Both the position numbers and the translations under genes were made by a program. Shown one piece after another: positions 14,255 to 19,912 of a stretch of DNA of 19,912 nt. A model generated the notes under the pieces. The model did not search any database and was not told the origin of the DNA. It saw nothing but the letters and a program-made list of their open reading frames with translations. Within the stretch, counting starts at the first letter, position 1, and each line of letters begins with the position of its first letter. Source of the stretch: Candidatus Eiseniibacteriota bacterium (GTDB lineage: Bacteria > Eisenbacteria > RBG-16-71-46); contig JAHFBX010000016.1 in the NCBI GenBank assembly GCA_023249815.1, positions 1-19,912 of the forward strand, given 5' to 3'.

Positions 14255-16012
14255 GTGCATCCCCTGCTCCGGCATCTCGGTCCCCTCGCCCTCGCCGCAC
14301 TCGTCGCGGTCGTGGCGGCCCCGGCGACACCCGTCCCCGCGCGCGGCGCGGCCATGACGGTGACGCCCACGATGTATCGCCCCAAGGACTTCGCGTTCGT
14401 GAAGAAGGACGGGGTTTACCACCTTTTCTACATCCGTCACAACGACTACCTGCCTGCGTGGGCGACCGAGATCGATTTCGGCCACGCCATCTCCACCGAC
14501 CTCTTCCACTGGGCCCAGCTGCCCCCGGTCATGCCGCTCGATCCCTACGGTTGGGACAACCTGCACGTCTGGGCGCCGCACATCGTGGAGTGGGGCGGAC
14601 TCTGGTGGATGTTCTACACGGGGGTCACGGACCGACCCGGGAGCTTCAACGCCACGCAGCAGATCGGCGCGGCGGTGTCGAGCGACCTCATGACGTGGAA
14701 CCGCGTGCACCAGACGCCGGTGTGGAGTACGGAGGCCGCACCCTGGGCGTGGTGGGCGCCGCTGTGGCCGACGATGGCGTGCCGGGACCCGTTCGTCATG
14801 CCGGATCCCGCGGCCCCCGGGCAGTGGCTGCTCTACTACACGGCGACGCCGGCGAGCGACTCGCTCTCGACGCTGGTGGGCGTAGCCCGCAGCGCCGACG
14901 GCGATCCCGGCGCATGGGCGGACGAAAAACCGCTGTGGATCACCCACCGGAGCTTCACGTTCAACTCGAGCACGGAGTCCCCGCATCTGTTCGAGCACAA
15001 CGGGCGCTGGTTCCTGTTCATCACCTCGAATGCCGGACAGGCGCTCACGTTCTACGTGGGCTCGGATCCGCTCGGCGAACCCGCGAGCTGGACTTACCGG
15101 GGCCGGCTCCGGAACATGCTCGGCTACGACACCTCCACCTGGTTTGCCTCCGAGCTGCTGCGAGACGGGACCCAGGACCTGTTCGCGTTCGCCTCGCTCA
15201 ATCGCATCGAGATCCGGCGCATCGTGTGGGGCGCGGGGGACAACTTCACGCTCGCGGAGCCGTCCGTGTTCCACATGGTGAGCATGAACTGGACGCGGTT
15301 GTCCACGAGAGAGAACCAGTACGTCGGCCTGCGCCTCAAGGCCTCGAATGGATTCGCGTTCGATGGCGAGCTCGTGGCGTGGGTCCGGGACGCGTCGGGC
15401 CACGAGGTGCGCGCACCGTTGGACACCCTCGGCTTGCCCGCGCGCCCACTGTTGAACCCGGACAGCGCGCTCGTGCCGTGGTTCGTCAAGCGCTGGCCCG
15501 CGTCGCTGCCGGCGGACGAGCCGATGCGGTTGCGCGTGGCGATGAACGACGCCACCGCGTCCACGCCATGGCTGAGCGTGTTCAAGAACGACATCGCACA
15601 GCAGCGGTTCGCCGGTCCCGGTGGGCGGATGCCGGATCCGCCGGGGAAGGAGTTCGAGGATTCGACGGGCACCCCGCCCGTGCCCGAGGACACGACGGTC
15701 GCTCCGCGACCGGCCCCGGACGCGAACGCGGCCCCCACCGAAGGCGTGCGAGTGCTCAAGAGCTCGCCGCTCGGCGCCGGCCTCGTCGTCGTGTTCCGGC
15801 TCCGACAGCCGGGTGACGTGCGCCTCGAGCTCTACGACCTGCTCGGCCGCCGCGTCGCGACACTCGCGGACCGCGCCTTCGGCGCCGGCGCGCAAGCGGT
15901 CCCCTGGGACGGCCGCGACGCCTCGGGGGCCCGCGTGCGACGGGGGCTCTACTTCGTGCGCATGGTGACCGCGGCGGGCGCGTCGGCCGCGAAGCTGTTC
16001 GTCGACCGCTAG
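14255..16012 (+). CDS. Secreted five-bladed beta-propeller glycosidase-like protein with FlgD-like C-terminal domain
   Basis: 585 aa. Residues 1-31 form a signal peptide (LGPLALAALVAVVAAP core). Residues about 40-350 show the GH32/43/68-type propeller with repeated sheets such as VYHLFYIRHNDY, GLWWMFYTGV, QWLLYYTATP and RWFLFITSNA. A candidate catalytic triad is present: D45 (RPKDFAFVKKDG), D178 in CRDPFVMPD, and E241 in ESPHLFEHNG. After a Pro/Thr-rich linker (about 455-500), the last ~80 residues (LELYDLLGRRVATL...PWDGRDASGARVRRGLYFVR) match the FlgD-like Ig module at the C-terminus of many exported FCB-group proteins, probably a sorting or attachment domain. Sugar substrate unknown. GTG 14255 is the start that gives the signal peptide. 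The TAG stop sits exactly at the end of the FlgD module, so it is genuine. Confidence 0.8.
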   Translation: MHPLLRHLGPLALAALVAVVAAPATPVPARGAAMTVTPTMYRPKDFAFVKKDGVYHLFYIRHNDYLPAWATEIDFGHAISTDLFHWAQLPPVMPLDPYGWDNLHVWAPHIVEWGGLWWMFYTGVTDRPGSFNATQQIGAAVSSDLMTWNRVHQTPVWSTEAAPWAWWAPLWPTMACRDPFVMPDPAAPGQWLLYYTATPASDSLSTLVGVARSADGDPGAWADEKPLWITHRSFTFNSSTESPHLFEHNGRWFLFITSNAGQALTFYVGSDPLGEPASWTYRGRLRNMLGYDTSTWFASELLRDGTQDLFAFASLNRIEIRRIVWGAGDNFTLAEPSVFHMVSMNWTRLSTRENQYVGLRLKASNGFAFDGELVAWVRDASGHEVRAPLDTLGLPARPLLNPDSALVPWFVKRWPASLPADEPMRLRVAMNDATASTPWLSVFKNDIAQQRFAGPGGRMPDPPGKEFEDSTGTPPVPEDTTVAPRPAPDANAAPTEGVRVLKSSPLGAGLVVVFRLRQPGDVRLELYDLLGRRVATLADRAFGAGAQAVPWDGRDASGARVRRGLYFVRMVTAAGASAAKLFVDR

Positions 16013-16037
16013 CCGCGAAGCCGGACGCGGCGCGATG

Positions 16038-16057
16038 CGGGCGCGCTCCAGCGCCCG
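16038..16057. terminator. Hairpin between convergent genes
   Basis: CGGGCGC (16038-16044) pairs with GCGCCCG (16051-16057) around GCTCCA. It lies between the stop of the beta-propeller gene (16012) and the stop of the M29 peptidase gene (16062), so it can serve both. No T-tract. Confidence 0.45.
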
Positions 16058-16061
16058 AGAG

Positions 16062-17183
16062 TCAGGATGCGCCGAGCCGGTCCGGGTTCAGGCCGAGGAG
16101 TTCGTCGCTTACGAACAGCCCGTCTTTTCGCACGAGCACGTCGTCGAACCGCACTTCGCCGCCGCCGTAGTCCGGCCGCTGAATGAGCACGAGATCCCAG
16201 TGAACGCGCGAGCGGTTGCCGTTGTCCGTCGTCGTGTAGCACTGCCCGGGCGTCAAGTGCAGCGAGCCGGCGATCTTCTCGTCGAACAGCGTGTCCTTCA
16301 TGGGATGGAGCACGTGCGGGTTGAAGCCGAGTGAGAACTCGCCGATGTAGCGGGCGCCCTCATCGGTGTCCAGCAGGTGTTCGAGCTTGGACCTGGGGTT
16401 CCCACTCGCCTTCACGATGCGGCCCTTCTCGAACGTAAACACGATCTGGTCGTAGGTCGTCCCGAGGTAGACGGATGGGGTGTTGTAGGAGATGACGCCT
16501 TCGACCGAATCGCGCACCGGTGCCGTGAAGCACTCGCCGTCGGGGATGTTGCGCTCGCCGAAGCACGGGATGACCCCGATGTCCTTGATGCGGAACCGCA
16601 GATCGGTACCGGGGCCTTTGAGGTGCACGCGGTCCGTGCGCTGCATCAGCGCGACGAGCGGCTGCATCGCCTCGCGCATGCGCGCGTAGTCCACGTCACA
16701 GACCCGGAAGAAGAAGTCCTCGAATGCCTCGGTGCTCATGTTGGCGAGCTGCGACATCGCCGGATTCGGGTAGCGCAGCACGACCCAGCGCGTGTGATTG
16801 ACGCGGTAGTCCAGGTGCACCGGCTTCGCGACGATCTCCTGGTAGAGGCTCATGCGGTCGGACGGCACGTCGCCCAGCTCGCTCACGTTGCTCGACGCGC
16901 GGATGCCGACATAGGCCTGCACCTGCTGCATCTGCTGCAGCTCGATCGCGGCCTGCACACGCAACTGGGCCTCGGTGGCGCGCAGGAGTTGCGTGCGGAG
17001 CACCGCCTGGTCCCGGAGCGAGACCACCGGGATCGCGCCCACGGCGTGCGTCTCTTCGACAAGATCCAGCACCAGGCCGTCCGAGAGATCGAACGATTCG
17101 ATCAGAACGGCCTCGCCGGACCGGAGCCGGCACGAGTGATTCACGATCAGGCGGGCGAGCTTGCGCGTGCGCGGGTCGCGCAT
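16062..17183 (-). CDS. M29 family aminopeptidase (AmpS-like)
   Basis: A 373-aa cytosolic metallo-aminopeptidase. The metal-site residues of the M29 family can be placed: E217 in NIPDGECFTAP, E282 in IGEFSLGFNP, H309 in EKIAGSLHLTPG, and H328 with D330 in SRVHWDL. The N-terminus (LARLIVNHSCRLRSGEAVLI) is the usual first domain. The family removes N-terminal residues from peptides with broad specificity using two Co or Zn ions. The length is slightly short for the family (often near 400) but no motif is missing. ATG 17183 has GGAGG 4 nt upstream, a clear ribosome-binding site; longer readings of the frame are rejected. The gene is divergent from the oxidoreductase, and its promoter carries an operator-like palindrome. 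Confidence 0.9.
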   Translation of the reverse strand: MRDPRTRKLARLIVNHSCRLRSGEAVLIESFDLSDGLVLDLVEETHAVGAIPVVSLRDQAVLRTQLLRATEAQLRVQAAIELQQMQQVQAYVGIRASSNVSELGDVPSDRMSLYQEIVAKPVHLDYRVNHTRWVVLRYPNPAMSQLANMSTEAFEDFFFRVCDVDYARMREAMQPLVALMQRTDRVHLKGPGTDLRFRIKDIGVIPCFGERNIPDGECFTAPVRDSVEGVISYNTPSVYLGTTYDQIVFTFEKGRIVKASGNPRSKLEHLLDTDEGARYIGEFSLGFNPHVLHPMKDTLFDEKIAGSLHLTPGQCYTTTDNGNRSRVHWDLVLIQRPDYGGGEVRFDDVLVRKDGLFVSDELLGLNPDRLGAS

Positions 17184-17226
17184 GGGGCCTCCGAGCGGTG
17201 AAGGGGACGGGCTCGTCTCGAGCGCC

Positions 17227-17254
17227 AAGCTAGCACACGACCGTCGTGCGACAA
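17227..17254 (-). promoter_or_regulatory. Promoter of the M29 aminopeptidase gene
   Basis: On the minus strand TTGTCG (17254-17249), a 16-bp spacer, then TAGCTT (17232-17227), extended by TGC. The -10 is identical to the nitrilase one. The predicted leader is about 37 nt and includes the GGAGG. Confidence 0.45.
17236..17248. promoter_or_regulatory. Candidate operator, 13-bp palindrome
   Basis: CACGAC-C-GTCGTG is a perfect 6-bp inverted repeat with a 1-bp centre. It lies wholly inside the spacer between the -35 and -10 of the aminopeptidase promoter, a position where a bound dimer would block polymerase. The candidate -35 of the divergent oxidoreductase gene begins 12 bp away. No regulator gene is adjacent. 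Confidence 0.35.
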
Positions 17255-17259
17255 TGCGT

Positions 17260-17288
17260 TTGACGCGCCATCCAGCCGCCGTGAGAGT
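17260..17288 (+). promoter_or_regulatory. Possible promoter of the Gfo/Idh/MocA gene
   Basis: TTGACG (17260-17265), a 17-bp spacer, GAGAGT (17283-17288). The -35 is good and the -10 is weak (three of six). The position, about 27 nt before the expected leader with GGAGGAG, is sensible. Confidence 0.3.
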
Positions 17289-17321
17289 GACGGCCCTGGC
17301 GTCCGACTTCCGGGAGGAGAC

Positions 17322-18410
17322 GTGAAGCGCATCCGTGTCGCCATCTTCGGCACCTCGTTTGGGCGCGCGGTCCAGGCGCCCGGCTTCCAACGCCACTCGG
17401 GATTCGAGGTGGTGGCGCTCGCCGGACACGACCCCGAACGCACGCGGCAGCGCGCGGCCGAGCTGGGCATCCCCGCCGCCTACTCGGACTGGCAGGAACT
17501 CCTGCGCCGCGAGTCGCCGGACCTGGTGAGCATCGCCACCCCGCCGTACCTGCATCACCCTATGATGCTCGGAGCGCTCGCCGCGGGCGCGCACGTGCAC
17601 TGCGAGAAGCCGACGGCGCTGCATCGCTGGCAGGCGGTGGCCATGCGGGACGCCGCGACGGCCACGGGCCGGATCGCGGGGATCAATCACGAGTTCCGCT
17701 TCTTCCCGGCGCGGCGCCACGCCGTGGACCTCGTGCGGGCGGGCGGCATCGGACGCCCGCGCCGAGGCGAGATCCTCGGGCGCTACCCGATCTGGGCACA
17801 CGCCGACACGCGGCCGATGACCTGGCTCTCCGATCGTGCGCGCGGCGGCGGCATCCTGGGGGCGCTCGGCTCCCATCACACCGATTGCCTGCGCACGTTC
17901 TTCGGTGAACCACGCTCCGTGCTCGCGAGCCTGCGCGTGGACCAGCCGCGACGCGGAGACTCGATCGCCACGGCCGACGACGCCTGCACCGTGGAGTACG
18001 AGTTCGCCGGCGGGGTCACCGCCGGCCTCGATCTCTCGGCTGGCGTCCCATATCGCTGGGAGCGCTTCGAGATCCACGGCGAGGACGCATCGCTTCGCTG
18101 GGACGAGACGAGCTACCGGTTGTGGCGCCTCGTGGCGGGCCGCGACCCGGAGGTGGTGAGCCTGCCCGAGGAGTACGCGCTCGAGCCGCGCGAGGGCGAG
18201 CCCGCACTCCTGGCACCGTTCGGCGTGATGGTGGATCGGTTGCATCGCGCGATCGCGCACGGCGAGCCGCTCTCGCCGAGTTTCGCGGCGGACGCCGTGC
18301 CGGTGCAGTTCGCGCTCGACGCGTGCCGGCTCTCGAGCGAAGCCGGTGCACGCGTCGCCGTGGACACCGCGCCTGCGGTAGCCGTACCCGCGCCGGTGCC
18401 AACCACCTGA
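17322..18410 (+). CDS. Gfo/Idh/MocA family NAD(P)-dependent oxidoreductase
   Basis: A 362-aa two-domain dehydrogenase. The Rossmann half has the nucleotide loop VAIFGTSFGRAVQAPG (6-21), IATPPYLHHPM (71-81) and the family motif CEKP (94-97) with its active-site Lys. The C-terminal half has GGGILGALGSHHTDCLRTFF (175-194), the usual catalytic-His helix, and then the beta-sheet domain (TVEYEFAGGVTAGLDLS, FEIHGEDASLRW). The first glycine loop is GTSFG rather than GxGxxG, a tolerated variant. Substrates in this family are usually sugars, inositols or pseudaminic-type intermediates; nothing nearby narrows it. GTG 17322 has GGAGGAG 4-10 nt upstream. The Ala/Pro/Val-rich last 15 residues look like an unstructured tail. 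Confidence 0.9.
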   Translation: MKRIRVAIFGTSFGRAVQAPGFQRHSGFEVVALAGHDPERTRQRAAELGIPAAYSDWQELLRRESPDLVSIATPPYLHHPMMLGALAAGAHVHCEKPTALHRWQAVAMRDAATATGRIAGINHEFRFFPARRHAVDLVRAGGIGRPRRGEILGRYPIWAHADTRPMTWLSDRARGGGILGALGSHHTDCLRTFFGEPRSVLASLRVDQPRRGDSIATADDACTVEYEFAGGVTAGLDLSAGVPYRWERFEIHGEDASLRWDETSYRLWRLVAGRDPEVVSLPEEYALEPREGEPALLAPFGVMVDRLHRAIAHGEPLSPSFAADAVPVQFALDACRLSSEAGARVAVDTAPAVAVPAPVPTT

Positions 18411-18460
18411 GCGCGCGGACGCTCGACTGTGAATCCTTCGTCAGGCGTCACGTCGCGGGG

Positions 18461-18490
18461 TGGACCCCCGTAGGAAGGGATGCCTATACT
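18461..18490 (+). promoter_or_regulatory. Promoter of the 242-aa unknown gene
   Basis: TGGACC (18461-18466), an 18-bp spacer, TATACT (18485-18490). The -10 is the most AT-rich hexamer for a long way. The predicted leader is about 57 nt with GAGGA 8 nt before ATG 18554. Confidence 0.5.
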
Positions 18491-18553
18491 CCGTTCGATC
18501 ATCGCATCGCACATCACCCGGGGCCCGAGCCCCCACGAACGAGGACGCATCGC

Positions 18554-19282
18554 ATGGCGGATTGGGACGTCATCGCCAAACAACGGCTCACCGAGGATTG
18601 GTCCACGCTGCGCGCGGCGTACCTGCCGCTCAACCAGGCGATGCGGCGTGCGATCGAGTTCCTCGACAAGAGTGACGGCACGTTCGACGCGTTGCTCGCC
18701 GTGGTGCGCGAGCGCGTCGAGGGCTCGCTCCACAATCTCTCGGCGCTCACGAACCGGCGCTCGCCGTGGGTGCGGCTCGAGGCCATCCGCAACCTGCGCG
18801 TGCTGTCCACGGGGATGCGCGGCGCGGCCTCGGACGACCCGCGCGCGCTGCTCCGCTACCTGTTCGCGATGAGCGAACTGTTGGGCAACATCTGGCGCGA
18901 TGCGCCCACCGAGGCGCGAGTCTCCGAGAACCTCGTCGTGCAGGGCGAACTCGACTTCTGGTTCGGGTGCGACTGTTGCGCCGTGGGCAGGCTGATCCCG
19001 GCGGCGCCGGACGACCCGCCCGATCTCTTGAAGGGCCGCGACGTGCAGCTCGTGTGGGAGGTGGATGCGCTGTTCGCGTGGACGCTCGACGAGTTCGAGG
19101 ACTACCTGGCAAGCGAGCGCTACGCGCTTCCCACGACGTCGCGGGTCGCGGCGGTGGAGGAACTCGGACTTCCGATCGTGGACGTGCCGAGCGACGCGCT
19201 GCGCCGGGGCCGCGATTGGTTCGGCGGGCAGGGCGGTGGCCTCTATGGCCCGCTCGACCTGAAGTATCTGGAAGTAACCTGA
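18554..19282 (+). CDS. Uncharacterised protein, helical N-terminus, FGCDCC motif
   Basis: A 242-aa soluble protein that I do not recognise. Residues 1-120 are helix-rich with charged faces (DWSTLRAAYLPLNQAMRRAI; RSPWVRLEAIRNLRVL). A short segment at 132-148 reads ELDFWFGCDCCAVGRLI, with C139, C141 and C142 next to D140, a possible metal or redox site. The C-terminal part (VWEVDALFAWTLDEFEDYL and DWFGGQGGGLYGPLDLKYLE) is acidic and aromatic. There is no signal peptide or membrane helix. ATG 18554 has a ribosome-binding site and its own promoter, so it is probably transcribed alone. An 80-bp gap separates it from the exported small protein, which may share its transcript since no terminator is seen between them. 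Confidence 0.75.
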   Translation: MADWDVIAKQRLTEDWSTLRAAYLPLNQAMRRAIEFLDKSDGTFDALLAVVRERVEGSLHNLSALTNRRSPWVRLEAIRNLRVLSTGMRGAASDDPRALLRYLFAMSELLGNIWRDAPTEARVSENLVVQGELDFWFGCDCCAVGRLIPAAPDDPPDLLKGRDVQLVWEVDALFAWTLDEFEDYLASERYALPTTSRVAAVEELGLPIVDVPSDALRRGRDWFGGQGGGLYGPLDLKYLEVT

Positions 19283-19362
19283 GACACTGGCCGCGAGACG
19301 CATCCCTGCGGTCGTGCGCGGGACTCCGTGCGCGCCGCGATTCTTCCAAGGAGGCACATTCC

Positions 19363-19800
19363 ATGAAGCGCATCGCGTCAATCGTCGCCATCCTCGCCCT
19401 CGCCGCGGTGGCATTTGCCGCTTCCGCAGATGAGCATGCCGCGCACAAGGGCACGGACAAGCAGGCCAACAGCCATGCCGCCGCTGCCGCGACCAAGTCG
19501 GGCACGTGGACGGGCGAGATCCTCGATGCCGGCTGCTACCTGGGTCACGGCGCCATGGGCGCCAAGCACGCCGAGTGCGCGCTCAAGTGCGCGGCGAACG
19601 GCATGCCGCTCATGCTGCTCACGAAGGAAGGCCGCGCCATCCTGCTCACGCCGAACCACGACAATCCGGACGCCTACGACCAGCTCAAGACGATGGCGGG
19701 CTCGATGGCGGTCGTCACGGGGACGCTGAACGAGCGCGGGGGAGTGCGCGGCATCGACGTCACCGCCGCTACCGCCGCCGCCGCCCCGGCCGCGAAGTAG
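19363..19800 (+). CDS. Small exported Cys/His-containing protein of unknown function
   Basis: 145 aa with a textbook signal peptide: MKR, hydrophobic core IASIVAILALAAVAFA, and cleavage likely after ASA (about residue 22). The mature protein begins with a His-rich, flexible stretch (DEHAAHKGTDKQANSHAA). A compact domain follows: TWTGEILDAGCYLGHG, HAECALKCAANGMPLMLL, then AGSMAVVTGTLNERGGVRGI. The conserved-looking spacing D55-x2-C58 ... H69-x2-C72-x3-C76 resembles small periplasmic proteins with a G-x-hydrophobic-D-x-x-C...H-x-x-C-x-x-x-C pattern, which often lie near copper or redox functions. Metal binding is an inference. AAGGAGG (19348-19354) lies 8 nt before the ATG. The TAG stop is followed 12 nt later by a strong hairpin. 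Confidence 0.85.
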   Translation: MKRIASIVAILALAAVAFAASADEHAAHKGTDKQANSHAAAAATKSGTWTGEILDAGCYLGHGAMGAKHAECALKCAANGMPLMLLTKEGRAILLTPNHDNPDAYDQLKTMAGSMAVVTGTLNERGGVRGIDVTAATAAAAPAAK

Positions 19801-19812
19801 ACGACGCGCGAG

Positions 19813-19839
19813 GCGCGCGGGGATTCCAACCCCGCGCGC
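19813..19839 (+). terminator. Intrinsic terminator
   Basis: A perfect 10-bp stem GCGCGCGGGG (19813-19822) with CCCCGCGCGC (19830-19839), 7-nt loop ATTCCAA, followed by the moderately T-rich TTCGTCGTTCT. It lies directly after the exported protein gene. Confidence 0.75.
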
Positions 19840-19854
19840 TTCGTCGTTCTCGCC

Positions 19855-19912
19855 ATGCGCGGCACCGCGTTCGTGCTACTCGTGCTCGCCGCGCTCGCGG
19901 CGGGCGTGGCAG
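19855..19912 (+). CDS. Start of an exported protein, cut by window edge
   Basis: The first 19 codons (MRGTAFVLLVLAALAAGVA) have a positive N-terminus and a hydrophobic core, typical of a signal peptide or N-terminal anchor. The rest lies beyond the window, so the product is unknown. No ribosome-binding site separates the terminator hairpin from this ATG, which lowers confidence in the exact start. Confidence 0.45.
   Translation, partial: MRGTAFVLLVLAALAAGVA

Noticed and set aside
14070..14330. N-terminal extension of the ABC-F frame to 14330
   Set aside because: It is Gly/Arg/Pro-rich without family similarity, runs through the GH gene promoter and start, and the first cassette begins naturally at GTG 14069.
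16010..16184. Readthrough of the beta-propeller TAG
   Set aside because: The FlgD-like module is complete at TAG, and the continuation is Arg-rich sequence antisense to the aminopeptidase gene.
19798..19857. TAG at 19798 as an internal codon joining the small exported protein to the next ATG, which is in the same frame
   Set aside because: The frame match is a one-in-three chance, a strong terminator hairpin lies between them, and the second segment is itself a signal peptide.
1..19912. Genome-wide reassignment of TAG to an amino acid
   Set aside because: At least three genes here end correctly at TAG, so a complete reassignment does not fit; only partial or context-dependent readthrough is kept as a hypothesis.
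1..19912. CRISPR array, tRNA/rRNA genes, insertion sequences, integrase or att sites, defence system
   Set aside because: No spaced direct repeats, cloverleaf-like sequence, transposase or integrase motifs, or long terminal inverted repeats were seen on either strand.

Overview
The window is very GC-rich (roughly 70% by eye) and densely coding, with strong G/C bias at third codon positions. It is bacterial chromosome: single-copy housekeeping and accessory enzymes, short intergenic gaps, no tRNA, rRNA, IS element, phage gene or CRISPR array seen. A secreted beta-propeller protein with a C-terminal FlgD-like domain, a TolB-type amidohydrolase end, a stand-alone microcompartment-shell protein and an M2-type peptidase together suggest an uncultured lineage such as Eisenbacteria or a relative in the FCB or myxobacterial-like range. 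This placement is an inference from gene content only.

Layout. 1-443 is the C-terminus of an amidohydrolase. It converges on a membrane glycosyltransferase (496-1863, minus) across a perfect 12-bp hairpin. A tandem-repeat protein (2207-2737), a nitrilase-family amidohydrolase (2904-3716), an M2-like metallopeptidase (3812-5458) and a CaiB-type CoA-transferase (5455-6609, ATGA overlap) follow on the plus strand. Next come a citrate synthase (6725-7876), a short intradiol-dioxygenase-like protein (7912-8268), an alpha/beta hydrolase (8312-9124), a DUF72 protein (9304-10101) and a Tet-like MFS exporter (10098-11369). On the minus strand an ABC-F ATPase (12243-14069) precedes an orphan BMC-T shell protein (11407-12048). 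Divergent from ABC-F is the secreted beta-propeller glycosidase-like protein (14255-16012). It converges on an M29 aminopeptidase (16062-17183, minus), which is divergent from a Gfo/Idh/MocA oxidoreductase (17322-18410). The window closes with an unrecognised 242-aa protein, a small exported Cys/His protein, a strong terminator and the first 19 codons of another exported protein.

Main observation. Two unrelated genes, the alpha/beta hydrolase and the ABC-F ATPase, each contain an in-frame TAG after which clearly homologous family sequence continues to a later TGA. In the hydrolase the post-TAG frame ends in a GTGA overlap with the next gene. In ABC-F it supplies the missing half of the C-terminal coiled coil. 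Both TAGs sit where the families usually have Glu or a similar residue, and both are in the context CGC-TAG-C. TAG is nevertheless a believable real stop in three other genes here (6607, 16010, 19798). Readthrough or partial suppression, independent nonsense mutations and sequence error all remain open.

Second theme. Several genes without a Shine-Dalgarno have a TANNNT -10 element only 7-8 nt before the ATG. The best case is BMC-T, with TTGACG-17-TAGGGT-8-ATG. This suggests leaderless transcription alongside ordinary SD-led genes.
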